Both the position numbers and the translations under genes were made by a program. Below the pieces are notes generated by a model. That model made no database searches. It was not told the origin of the DNA and saw only the letters and a program-made list of their open reading frames with translations. From Simmondsia chinensis (lineage: Eukaryota; Streptophyta; Magnoliopsida; Caryophyllales; Simmondsiaceae), in contig JAGTTD010000024.1 of assembly GCA_018398585.1 (NCBI GenBank), forward strand, positions 7,964,071 to 8,028,070: DNA of 64,000 nt. The letters run 5' to 3'. Position 1 is the first letter of the stretch. Every line of letters begins with the position of its first letter. This document shows positions 23,826 through 35,071 of this stretch, in pieces.

Positions 23826-25639
23826 AGTTGGGACATATTTATTCCATAAATTACTTAGAACTAACACAGTGGAACAACTTAAAATTCCTAATTCTAAACC
23901 TATAAGCCTCTACTGTAATATATTCATAATAATGGTATAGAAATAACTAGCATAATAAATACTGTAAAAAATAGAAAAGCAAAAATAAAAGAAAAAGAAA
24001 AGAAAAAAAATAACTGAATGTAAACCGCAGTGTCGCTCCTAGAAATCACCGTGACCGCAAGACCTTCTTCGCAATCTCCTCTGAACACTCGAAGTGTTGG
24101 CTCCAAAAAAAATTGAATTGAAGAGAAAAAATTTCAAAGGAAAATTTTCCTCTTTTAATTTTTTGAAAGTCAATACTCTCAGAAAACTATTAAAGTTCTA
24201 ATAATATTAGACCTTAATTCCAAGACCCATATTTTATAATAGGCTATTGGATGAAAAAATACTTAAAAAATTAATGTGGGACACAAAAAATCAAACAAAA
24301 ACGACGTTGTTTTAACCCCAGCAAAATCTCCTCCATGCAGCTAGCCCAAATGTGCAACGTGGCACGTTTTGATTGGCACGCGACTAAAGGTGCGGATGCC
24401 TTTGTAAGACAGCCCAGCGAGTGACACGTGGTTGGCCCATCCCAAGAGGCGCAGATCGTGTCTCTGCCAATCATGGCATGACACGTGTCGTGCCGTGATT
24501 GGCTGAATCCGTTTAGACACGGATTGCCACTGTTTTCCCTTTTTTTTATATCTCACATGTATAAATTCATCTCATGAATTTTATTTCAACGAAATAAATT
24601 TATTCATCTAATGAATATTGTTTATCATGATTAAATTTATTCATCTCATGAATTCTTTCAACATTTTTCTGATGGTCTAAATTTAGAGGCTTGCACAGGG
24701 ACGTCGTGGACAATTTAATTCTAGCTCCAAATGGGTCAAAACTAATTATCTTCTCATGATAATATTTGATTACAATTTAGCAAAACTTAACTCCACTATA
24801 TAAGTCCTACAAGATATCCATGAAGAAAAATAACTATAACTATTACTATTATTTTTTCACAGCTTTTTTATTAGTTCCCAACTCACCCTTCTCTAAATAA
24901 TTCATTTATACATGAACAAATTCATAGTATAAATTTCAAATATCAAACACTTGGAATACTTTGGCTAAAGTTTATGAATTAATTCAAACTCTTGTGAATC
25001 AATAAAGGGGACATCTGTACCTCATAAAAGACTACAAATTCCATATCGATTGCCTAATCCCTACCACACTTCATGCCGTTACCCAATGCATGTAAGACTT
25101 CGGTTACATATAGAGACCTAACTTTTAGTACACCAAGGTAACTAGCACTCCATGTACAGGTTCAGAATACCCTCAAGATTCAGAATCATCATTCAAACAG
25201 TACGTAATAAATCATTCATTTTCAATAGTAGTCTAGATACAAGTAATTGACTTGGTCCAATTCAGTGCATCAATCTCATTACCAACACCAATATAACACT
25301 TTTGGATCAACATCTACATGACCAAGATAGATCATCTAAAGTGTCACATTATAGCCTTAGCAAACAAGTAGTCCAAACTTGTCACCAACTACGAATCTTC
25401 AAATAACATGTCATTCCGTTTGTTTTAAGTCTATCTTTGGCATAATCCCATTACCCACTTAAAGAAAAAAATTAAAATGTTATTTGAGGACTACATTTAT
25501 CTCATGGATGTTACTGCAAAGAAAATCACATGTATAATGAACTCACAGATACAATTATATTGAAAATGAAAATAACTAAATTTTATTTTCTAACAAATAT
25601 ATTGGCAAAAATTGGATTTTCAAGAAACTGATCCCAACA
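23826..25639 (-). mobile_element. copia-type solo LTR with perfect TSD (1,814 bp)
   Basis: Starts AGTTGGGACATATT at 23,826 and ends GATCCCAACA at 25,639; flanks are ATTAT at 23,821-23,825 and ATTAT at 25,640-25,644, an exact 5-bp duplication. It shares long stretches with the LTRs at 9,960, 19,206, 13,968 and 26,657 (for example the CTCATGAATT and AATTCATTTATAC blocks). It lacks the PBS-containing extension of the 13,968 and 26,657 copies. No internal coding sequence. Confidence 0.87.
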
Positions 25640-26656
25640 ATTATTTCCTCCATAAACTTCTTCAGTTATAATTGAGGGCTCCCAAGGAGTAGATATGGAG
25701 CTTGAATGAGGTTTTGCTTCAAGGGAGTCAAAAGGGATGCCCCATCCAAAATGTCACCTACTATTGCCCCCAGCATGGAGAGATATGGCCCTCTGCTTCT
25801 TCTACAGCTGGATCCATTGCCTCTGTTCCATTTGGAGATTCTGGGAAGTGGCCCTTGGAGGATGATTCCAGAATTTCAACAATAAGAAGGGTTGCTTAAG
25901 ATGCTGGAATAACCTGAAATCACAAAGAAGGTTAAAACAACTTGAAAAAAGCAAGTATGAATAAAAATCAATTTGAAAAAAAGGGTCAATACATCTTGTT
26001 GAGAGAATCTGGCTCTTGTCTTCCTTACTAACTAAAAAAGGGTACTTCTTCTTCTTCCTCCACTTCTTCTATAACTTGAGCTCTCCTCACCGTTGGGGTA
26101 GTTGAGCTCTCCTTTTGCTTTTCTTCTTGAAGCCACCCATTGTAGGTGTGGGTGCTGCTGTTTGTGGGGATTCCTCAAGTAGAAATCTAGTGAAACTCTT
26201 CACAGCTCTGAAAGATTTTAATAAGCTTCTTTGAGAAGTGGGGCTTGCAAAAGAATAATCTTAAGTGAGTCTATCTAATGATTTGGACTTTGAGAGCATG
26301 TGACCACAAAGGCAAATGGCTACATCAAAAGAAGTTGTTACCTGCAAGCTCCAGGGCACAGGCAAAGTGCTACTTAGCACCTCAAGCCTCCAAGGAGGAC
26401 CAGTAGGCTTTGTAGCATACCTGCAAGGAACATGATCCCCATATACATTCCTAATTGCTAGGTTGTTATGATAAAGCTCCTCGAGTTAAGGAGGACATAA
26501 AGAGGCCCTCTTGGCCCACCCAAGGTTCTTGATCTAGACATTAGGAAAAGGAATATCATGGATTATACCAAATTGTGCTGCAAGTAATCCAGGCCTGTAA
26601 GACTCCATACCAGGTTGGGTGTTGTGGTAGAAGGGAAAATCCGGAGGGAAAAACAT

Positions 26657-29200
26657 TGTTGGGAATAACTAACTTAGTTATAAATTAATCTAAATCTGAT
26701 GCCAATTGTTGGGTTCACAGTTCTCCAACTGTGGTCACCACAAAGTGCACCTATCCGAGCACTCAGCGTATGAGACTCTTCTCGCTATCTAAGCTCCCGG
26801 TCAGAGAGTCACGCTTTATCACACCTCACGCGCGAGAATTCCCAGGAAAGGGATTTGCTCTAATACCAATTGTTGGTACGTATTTCAAAAATCCTTCATA
26901 ATTTAATTAAGTTAACGCAACGGAAGGGTTTAAAATTCTTAATTTTAAACCTAAGGTTGATTTTAAAATTCCTATTTTTAAATCTATATATTTAAATTCC
27001 TAATTTAAATCTATATGCCTCTACTCTGATACATTCATAACAATAACATGAACTTAAACAAGCATAATAAGAAGAACTGTGAATAAATAGAAATGCGAAA
27101 ACTAAAAGAGAAGGAAAGAAGAACATACCCAAAATTGCTCCAATATAAGAAAACTAGAAAGATAATAATTCCAAGAAGGCCAAGAAACCGAGACCCATCG
27201 GCCTTCTATGCAATGACCTAGAACCGCCCGGAGAATGGGCTCCGAAAAATATTAAACTTTAAGGAAAGAAAATTTTTAGAAGAAATTTCGCTCTCCTACT
27301 AGTTGTCCGAAAGTCAATACTTTCAAAAACCTTTAATTTTTTTTATTTTTCAATTGAATGCGAAACCTTTAGAAATAGATATCTCTATTTATAGGAGTAT
27401 ACCGAAACCTTTAGAGCTAGGCCGGTGCTGAACAGGGCCTGCATTGCGTTCGGGTAGGAGGGCCGGAACAATGCTGGTGCGAAGGTTGAACAGGGCCGGC
27501 GATGATGACGATGAAGGTGTGGGTCGGTTGGGCCTGCTGGGTTTTGGGCCGGTGACAGGGCTGCGTTTGGGCTGGAGATGGGTGACGCTGAACAGTGCCG
27601 GCTAGGGTACTGTAGCGGTTTGGGTCAAGCTTTTACGTTCTTGTCTCGAATCTCGATTGGCTTGATTTAATTGTTTACGTATCGAATTTGACTTATTTGC
27701 ACCAAAATTTGACAATTTCTGAAACTTTAATTTCAAACCTGCTCAATATAAAAATTGCCAAAATGAGTGTAGAACTAAAATTAATCGAGTACAAAATAAT
27801 TAAAATATTAATTAAAAGATGCATAAATATGAGACGCATCAGTGCTCTTTTAATTGTCTCCGTGTGCCACGTGACAAGCCGCGATTGGCTCGTCCGTGAG
27901 CACACGGATCGCTATTCTGGTGTCGAGCTGGTTGGTCCATCGGCCAGCACATAGATCCTGACCTAATGAACATATTTTTGCATTTTTTTATTTCCCACAT
28001 GTAAAAATTCATCTTATGAATTTTAATTTTCACAAAATTATCTTATTTTATAATTTTTAATTTTTATTCATCGCATGAATAATATTTGGCAAAATTAAAT
28101 TTACCCATTTCATGGATAAATAATTCATCTCATTAATTCTTTAATATTTTTCAATGGCAATAAATATAGAGACTTACTCAGGGTCCTCAGGAATAATTCA
28201 AATCTAGCTCCAAATGGATTAAATTAATCATCTCATGATATAATTTAATTATCATTTAATGAGACTTAATTCTACTAAATAAATCTCACTACACTCTAGA
28301 CTTAAACCATTTATTCAATGTTTTCCTAATAAACAGTATTGATGACAACCACCGCTCCACCTAGATGTCCATGACAAAGAATAAATATAACCACTACCAT
28401 TATCTTTCTCATAGTTTCTCCATTAGTTACTGACTCTCCCTTTACTGAATAATTCATTTATACTTGAACATATTCATAGTATAAATTCCAAATGTCAAAC
28501 ACTTGGAATAATTTGGCCAAAGTTTTGAAACTATTCAAATATGTGCAAATCAACTAAGGGGACATCTAAACCTCATAAGAGATTGCAAATTTCATATTGA
28601 ATACCTAATCCTTGTCACACTTCACACCGCTACCCAGTGTACGTGAAAATTTAGTCATATGTTTAGGCCTTACTCATAGTACACCAAAGTAACTAATGCT
28701 CCATACACAAGTCCAAAATACTCTCAGAATTTAGAGTCATCGTTCAAATAGTACAACATGAATCACTCATCTCCGATAGTAGTCTAGAAATAAGTAATCC
28801 ATATGGTCCAACTCAGTGTATCAATCTTATTGAACACACCAACCTAACACTTTTGGATCACCATCCACATGACCAAGACAGGTCAACTAAAGCATTAATC
28901 ATGGTCTTAACAAACAAGTAGCCCAAGCTCATCATCAACCACGAGTTATTCAAATAACACTCCATACCGTTTGTTCCAAGTCTATCGGTGGCTTAATCTC
29001 ATTATTAACTGAGAACAAACATGTAAAATGTAATTTGAGGACTTTGTCCATCTCATGGATGATACTTAAAAGAAAATCACATGCCGTATAAATGCTCGCT
29101 TACACAAATTTGACAAGGAAACGACTGGAACTTCAATTTTGTTCTTTAATAAAATAATATTCACAGAATAAATCTGAATTTTAAGACACTATTCCTAACA
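26657..29200 (-). mobile_element. solo LTR nested in the PMD frame (2,544 bp with its own insert)
   Basis: Starts TGTTGGGAATAAC at 26,657 and ends ATTCCTAACA at 29,200, matching inverted ends. Flanks AACAT and AGCAC differ by two transitions, so the TSD is decayed or absent. The PMD frame stops at one side and resumes at the other. Same family as 13,968-16,148. On the minus strand, PBS-like TTGGTATTAGAGC follows CCAACAA near 26,870, and TTGGCATCAGA follows CCCAACAA near 26,700, before the true terminus. It contains a fragment of another LTR at 27,411-27,841. Confidence 0.8.
27411..27841. repeat. truncated copy of the 4,657-6,087 LTR
   Basis: Starting at AGAGCTAGGCCGG and ending GAGACGCATCA at 27,841, this matches about 5,578-6,087, including the shared block near TTTAATTGTTTACGTATCG. 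It interrupts the host LTR, which is continuous on both sides in its relative at 13,968. No intact left end, so it is either a truncated insertion or the product of a deletion. Confidence 0.72.
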
Positions 29201-30579
29201 AGCACTACCTGCCAATGATGGGAATTGATATCCATTGAGACATCCCAGTCAAGGTTCAGTTTCGTAAACCAAAGGGGACCAAACTTCCTTTCCTTGAAAG
29301 GAGTCCATAGGACTCCACACTTGCTATGTGGAGCCTCAAGCTGCTTGAGGCAACACTCTAAAAACCTTAGGAAAGAGGACCTCCATACGCCTAAGATATT
29401 TACCATTACGGGTGATAGCATCATCTGTATCGACAAAGGGGTGTCTACGACACAACTGGGGGAAGTAGGCTTGAGCCCGCAACTGGACAAGCCATAAGGA
29501 GCCTCCTATTTAGACAATGTAGTTCCTCACTAAGATGTGCCTAAGACAACCATATATATGAGCCAAGACTAATGGTACCAAAGCTAAAGGACTATACTAA
29601 AGGCTAAGTGAACCACAATCGTGTTGAGGGAATCAAGGACGGTGTTCGAGGAATTGGAAAAGAAGAACTTGTTAAATCAAAACAAGTAAAAAGAAACCTC
29701 TTCTTCTTTAGAAGCTGGCCAATAAGCATGAGCTTCTTTATAAAAAAAGTTCACAAATGTCTCCTAAATTGTGGGCAAGAAGGTAATAGAAAAAAAGAAA
29801 GAAAAAGCCTCAACCTCTTTCGAGACGAAAGAGTCCAAAAAAAGCTCAAAGTCCCCAGGGGAAAGACCTATTAGGGCAGCAACGTCCTCCAAAGTGATCC
29901 TGAGAAAGCCCTCGGGGAGGACAAAAGCGTTATAACAGGTATTCGAACTACACATGAGGGTTGTTACAACAAGTAAGTCATACTTGAGCGAGACCTCAGA
30001 CAATCTAATGGCCTCGAATATTCAAAGATCTCTCAATTTCTGCTCATGACGAAGCATTGATTGGTCAACCCAGTCGACATACTGCCTCATCAAGAACATC
30101 CACCCCTTGAAAGAGGGCTACTTCTTTGTAGATGTGATATCCGCCCTAACTTAGACCTGCAAAAAATGTACGAAACAAAGGGGAACTCAGGGTGTAAGGG
30201 AAGATTTTCTCAAGACTACGTACTTCGTCCATTGGATCAAAGCTTGGACTAAAAATAAGAGATTCGTACATGGAAGAAGACCCCTCCTCGTCCTCGAAGG
30301 GGAAAGAATCCATGGGGACCGTAAGAACTAATTGTGTGATTGAACAAAACGAGTAAAGAACTTTAATGGGTTGTCTACCTTTGGAACGAGAATAGAGAAG
30401 CAGTGGGTGATTTGGGCCATTACTAAAGTCAATGATTATAGTTTTGGAGAAAAGAGTGTGAGCTTGTTTCAAGAATGCACAAAAGCTTAGAGCTTGAAAG
30501 CAAATTTGAGCGCTAGAAATTATAAGGAGTTTAAGAGCAGTGCATTACGTGAAAAACTTCAATCCCTTATGGTTTGGCT

Positions 30580-30587
30580 ACTTATAG
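30580..30587 (-). promoter_or_regulatory. TATA-like element upstream of the PMD frame
   Basis: CTATAAGT on the minus strand, about 160 bp upstream of the ATG at 30,420 and inside the region between that frame and the polypurine tract. The second Tat copy has CTATAAATAC at 60,255-60,264, about 150 bp before the matching ATG. The conserved placement suggests a promoter of the antisense frame. No transcript evidence is available here. Confidence 0.5.
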
Positions 30588-30696
30588 ACGCGTGGGGATT
30601 GAGATAGGCTTAAGCATCAAACAATGACACCTCGAGTGCCCTGTAGCCATTGAGGGTCAAATCAAATAGATTTGAAATCTAAAATTACCAACGGCT

Positions 30697-30709
30697 AAAG
30701 GGGGGCATT
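30697..30709 (+). other. Tat polypurine tract
   Basis: AAAGGGGGGCATT directly before the LTR start TGTTC at 30,710. The mirror copy at 60,126-60,138 precedes the second LTR. This sets the element's orientation as plus. Confidence 0.85.
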
Positions 30710-32030
30710 TGTTCACACTTCAAACTCGAGGGAGTTGGAACAACGCCATTTGATGATAAAGGAACACATGCATAACATATGGAGCTATGCTTGAGGCATA
30801 AATGACTTTGAAAACATAAATAAAGGCATCTTGAGTCCGGTTGCTTGATAAGTTGAAGCCTCAGAATAGTAGAATCTCGAGATGGCTAGTGGGGCTAAAG
30901 GGGCTCGAGCTCGAAGTATTACCTGGAGTGCTGTGGGAAAGGTGATTTCCATGCTCGAGGCCAATATTTGAAGCGCATATCAAGGAACATGGCCCTCAAG
31001 TACATTTAAAGGAGAGTAGATGAACGTGGGAAAACCAAAGGAGCCTCGAGCATGTGTGTCAAAGCACTTTCAAGACCAATTCCACGCTCTGCAAAGCATT
31101 GAGGCAGAATGTGGGACAGATATGCCACAATTTAAGGAGCAGCAGCTACATTTATGGGCTATAAAGAGAGGACTCTGTCTATGTTGTAACCAACCATGCA
31201 AAAGTTATTCAAGTTTTTTAATAGCACACTTGTGCTTTATTTCTTTTCCTTTTCTTAGGGGGAAGCGTAACTTGTAGTCTCTATTTTGCTTTCTTTAAGG
31301 TAATACAATTTCGAGTTTCAAATATGACATTCTTGCTTTAATTGTATTTCCACAATCGACGAGTTAAGTTCAATGTCATTAGTTTAAGGCTTTGGCAGCC
31401 AAGTCCCTGAGCTTGATTACGTTGGTCTTAAATTGGTGTCACGGCTTAGTAAGTAAGGTGAATTTAGGTTTAAGCCACAGTTTTAGAACTTTGAGGTCTA
31501 AAGCTTTGACCTTGATTGCGTTGGTCATAATCTAGTGACCCAAATATGGTTCGCTCCACCTTAATCTTGTCAAGTTCTAACGCATTCGAGTTATCATAAG
31601 TCAAGGGTGCCAAGCCTAAAAATCTATAGACTCAGACTTGTGACTAAACTATTGAGCTCTTAAATTTGTCTCTGTCCCCATTCCGTACTTTTAAGTGTAC
31701 AAGGTAAGGTATATGTGGACTCCACTCCGTCACCCCGATTGCCACTTGGGCTAGGTCCATGTCCTTTAATTTATTGCAAGTTATGTAATCCAAAAATCCA
31801 TAAAAACATACAATTAAGTCTCCTTAATTGAAGCAATAGTAGAATCCACATAATTATTTCAAATCAAAGTCGGATTCACCAAAAGCAGAGGTGATTGATT
31901 GAGGTCAAACAGGTGCCGTTCGTAATTTAGACTCACTCCCAAGTCGAGGCAAGTGTTTTTTGCATGTTTGTTTAATTTTGTATTTATGGAAAACCATACA
32001 CACACTAAAAGCAAACAAAAGGAGAAAACA
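30710..32030 (+). repeat. Tat 3' LTR, 1,321 bp
   Basis: Starts TGTTCACACTTC after the polypurine tract and ends GGAGAAAACA at 32,030, where similarity to the inverted copy at 58,147-60,125 stops. Contains a TATA-like CTATAAAG at 31,159. It belongs to the plus-strand Tat element whose pol begins at 7,920; the 5' LTR is not in the window. Confidence 0.8.
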
Positions 32031-32129
32031 CTATGCATATTACCAAAACAAGATATCAAATATTCATATTATAGTATTAAAGATAACTATCTCTCACTCA
32101 CACTTATTGTGGGCATGTTTTTGACAAGG

Positions 32130-32367
32130 TATCACTTCTTGATTTAAGTGTACACATGCCTCTATCTCATTAACCACTAAAATCAAATAGTCATATGTCA
32201 TTTTGGATTACATCCATCACGTGTTATGTTCCGAAAGCAATTATTTGCATACATAGCTAGTAAAGTAAATTATAGAATAAATGAATAAGACAATTATTTA
32301 TTAATGAATAAGAAATACATTAATTGAGTTTACACAAGAGTCTACTAACATCGTTATCCTAACTTTT
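32130..32367 (-). repeat. copia LTR fragment
   Basis: Resembles the start (minus-strand sense) of the Angela-like LTRs: the succession TCATTAACCACTAAAA, a TTGGATTACATCCATC block and a terminal ATTGAGTTTAC corresponds to 20,740-20,930. The left part is missing. It separates the Tat LTR from the LINE. Confidence 0.6.
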
Positions 32368-32379
32368 TAATGCATTTAA

Positions 32380-33510
32380 TAAAACAGCATGAGGCTTAAA
32401 AGTTGTATTACTTAGGTTACCTCGTATAGAATTGGGTAATCTTTTTTGTTTACAAATGCTGACGTAGTATATAATTGAGGTAATATATATGACATGCCAC
32501 ATAAGCATAAGGAAGAGGTGATCAACGACAGCTTGGCTACAGGGGAAGCTATGCGTAAGAAGGGTGTAGGAGGATATAATATGTGCCCTCGATGTAGGAA
32601 TGCCACTGAGGACCTTGATCATGCCTTTCTTATTTGGTCCAGACCCGAGATGATTTCGGAATTCGCTCGTGAGATTGGTTGGTTAGCACAGTTGCCAGGT
32701 CGACCTTAATTTATTAATGAGCTCCGTAGGTATAGAGGGATGAAAGGAAAAAATGAGTTGTGACAATCTTATGCGCTTCATTTTACTTTGCTGGAAAATT
32801 TGGAAAGATAGAAACAGCTTGGTTTTTCAAGATGATTAGGCAAATCCCCGGAGACCAGTCATTCTCACTAAGCATATGCATCTTAAATGAACTCTTGGTC
32901 ACCATGTAGATGAAGACTCTGGCTACATGGATGTTAAGGCGAGACCTAGAATGCCCAGAAGGATTTCATGGATTTCGTGGAACTCTCATTCTGTAGGGTG
33001 AATCAAGGGCAATTTTTATGGCTCAAAAGATGGCGACATTGCGTCATCATACTTCATTATTTGTGATCATCAGGGGAAGATGCTCCTTGCTAGTTTTAGA
33101 GAGTTGGGCAATGCTTATGATGTGATGGCTAAAGCAGTAGCAGCTTGAGATGCCCTATACTATGCTGCCTGTCTTGTTTCCCATAAGCTTATTCTAGAAG
33201 GAGATAATTAAGTGGTGATTACTGCTATTATGGGCTCGTATGCAACTCTCGCAGACATTCTAACTATCCTAAACGATATTCATATGATCAATAAATAGTG
33301 TATCTAGGTTAAGTTTAATCATTGTTTCCTGGAAGCAAATAGACCAGTAGATTGGCTTGCAGATTTGGTCTTAAAGGTCCTGGCCTTTTAGTTGAGGAGC
33401 ATCTGCTAGACAGTGCCTTTTTATCTCTCATCAGAGCCAATGTCTTGGGATTCCCATTCTGTCGTGGACGATCCTAAGGTAGTTTTCTCTTTAACTTTAT
33501 TAAAAAAAAT
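32380..33510 (+). mobile_element. 3' end of an L1-type LINE (zinc-binding and RNase H)
   Basis: Decayed non-LTR retrotransposon ORF2 end. Near 32,545-32,640 it has MCPRCRNATEDLDHAFLIW, the zinc-binding segment that follows LINE reverse transcriptase in plants (C-X2-C ... H). Downstream, near 33,040-33,370, is an RNase H domain: IICDHQGKMLLASF, LYYAACLVSHKLILEGDN, FLEANRPVDWLADL. The final LGFPF near 33,450 is typical of these C-termini. A short A run (33,502-33,509) marks the 3' end. The RT core and ORF1 are absent, as expected of 5'-truncated LINE copies. Several stops and frame shifts are present. Confidence 0.8.
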
Positions 33511-33671
33511 ATTACATTCCAACATTTCCTATAAAAATTCTTCGGAGTACAATAAATTCATAGAGTTCCATTGAACGGCATGTAACTCTTCGAAATCATA
33601 TACCAAGTCAACATAATTTGGAGGGAAAAAAAATCATTTATGGCCGAGGATACTTTTATATTATTGAAAAT

Positions 33672-34153
33672 AGGGTTTATTTATATTTTAATACCCTAAT
33701 ATTTTTTTAAATAATAAAAAAGACCCCAAACTTTTTGAATTATTAAAAAGGCCCCTAAATTTTTGTCGTACGAATAAAAAAGGCTCCTCTTAAGCGTGAT
33801 GGCGTCATTTTTCATCGACATAGCTAAAATGGCAATTGCTTTTAAGCTTCAACACCCTTATTCTTACTTTATAAGCACGAAATTCGAGATATTGAATTAC
33901 GTAGAAGTTATTTGTTTTTACTTAATTTATTTTAAAATATGATTATTAAAGGGCATTTTTGTCATTTTTCTGCAGCGTTTAAAAACACAGCTGCCACGTT
34001 AGCGTTGTCCACTAAAATTGATGTCATCACATTGGAGAGGAGCCTTTTTATTAATGCAATAAAAATTTAGGGGCCCTTTTAATTAATGTGATAAAAACAT
34101 GAGGGCTTTTTTTATTTCAAAAAAAATTGAAATACTAAAATATAAATAATCCT
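33672..34153. mobile_element. MITE-like element with long inverted repeats
   Basis: Left arm from AGGGTTTATTTATATTTTAA and right arm (read in reverse) from AGGATTATTTATATTTTAG are similar over about 150 bp, including the words GGCCCCTAAATTTTT and AAAAGGCTCCTCT in both. Middle part about 180 bp, no coding. Flanks ATTGAAAAT and TTGAAGTAT are near-matches, compatible with a decayed 9-bp TSD as in Mutator-like elements. Confidence 0.7.
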
Positions 34154-34734
34154 TTGAAGTATGTTATATATTAGTATTTTTAACGAAAATTAATCTTAAA
34201 TTTCATTGTTATACAAAATATTAAAATAATTAAATAATAAAATGATAAATGTCAATGCTTAGTACGGAGAAAAAGATTTTGTGAATGGTGATATTTCTTA
34301 CATGTGGCCGCATTGCTGGGCAATAATGGAGGAACTCCCGGTGGGTCCCATTTCCCCGACCTTAAAATTGGTCCAACCCTTTTTTTTAACAGACATTAAC
34401 AAAACTTTCACGTAATAATGCGACTTGGGGTCTGTTAAGCACCATTAGTTGTTAGAAAATTATTTTTTTAAAAGTACTTTTTATGAAGTATTTTTTTAAA
34501 AGATGCTATTATTTAGGTATTTTTATTGAAAAAATAATGTAAACGGTTGTTAACAGAAAAGTGAATCGAGACAGATAAAGCTAACTCGAGAAGAAAAATT
34601 AAGACTAGAACCGACTAACAGAGAGACTTCGAACAAGAAGACCTCGAACAGAACAATATAGACAGTAGCAGATCCAAAAAATTTCTTCACCGGAGGCACG
34701 TACACGTACTAATAGTCATTGCATTAATATTTTT
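34154..34734. other. no gene seen
   Basis: AT-rich spacer between two MITE-like elements. A GC-richer block near 34,300-34,380 has no recognisable function. Confidence 0.4.
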
Positions 34735-35071
34735 AGGGTTATTTATGCCAAAAGTCCCTATATTTTATTCATTATATCAATTTAGCCTCTATATAATTCA
34801 AAATAATTTTATGTTAAGTTTTTAATAAAAATTTTAATGATTCGGCCACAAATTGGGTTAAATTAAGTGAACAAATGAATTTATAGTAAGTTACTTACAT
34901 CTAATATAATTTTTTCATTCAAAATTACGTCATTAATTTAACTTAAATTTAATCAAATGACTAAATTAATACATTTTGAATTGTTCAAGGACTAAATTGA
35001 CACAATTAAAAGTATAAGGACTAAATTGACACAATGGGTAAAGTATTAAAAACTTTGGTGTAAATAACCCT
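34735..35071. mobile_element. MITE-like element, about 337 bp
   Basis: Ends AGGGTTATTTATGCCAAAAG (left) and AGGGTTATTTACACCAAAG (right, reversed). The arms also share TATCAATTTAGCC and TGTCAATTTAGTCC. The phrase AAGGACTAAATTGACACAA occurs twice in the right arm. No coding capacity. TSD not convincing (AATATTTTT against AATTTTTAA). Confidence 0.68.

Larger units (their letters stand above)
22930..30420 (-). pseudogene. antisense PMD (plant mobile domain) frame of the Tat element
   Basis: Minus-strand reading frame between Tat pol and the Tat polypurine tract. It starts at ATG 30,420 with MAQITHCFSILVPK; the same start recurs at 60,414. The PMD then follows: LPEGFLRITLEDVAALIGL near 29,930-29,850, SLWLVQLRAQAYFPQL near 29,480, and, past a nested LTR, FPFYHNTQPGMESYRPGLLA with AAQFGI near 26,640-26,560. 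The tail near 26,150-25,700 is basic and 23,400-22,930 has a heptad-like, possibly coiled-coil composition. It is cut by LTRs at 23,826-25,639 and 26,657-29,200 and by stops. Extra frames, some antisense, are known in Tat elements, and part carry a domain otherwise linked to DNA transposons; this fits that pattern. Its function is unknown. Confidence 0.72.

Noticed and set aside
26657..29200. Complete small retrotransposon instead of a solo LTR
   Set aside because: The internal PBS-like motifs are not followed by a second LTR or coding sequence, and the relative at 13,968 has TSDs around the same full unit.
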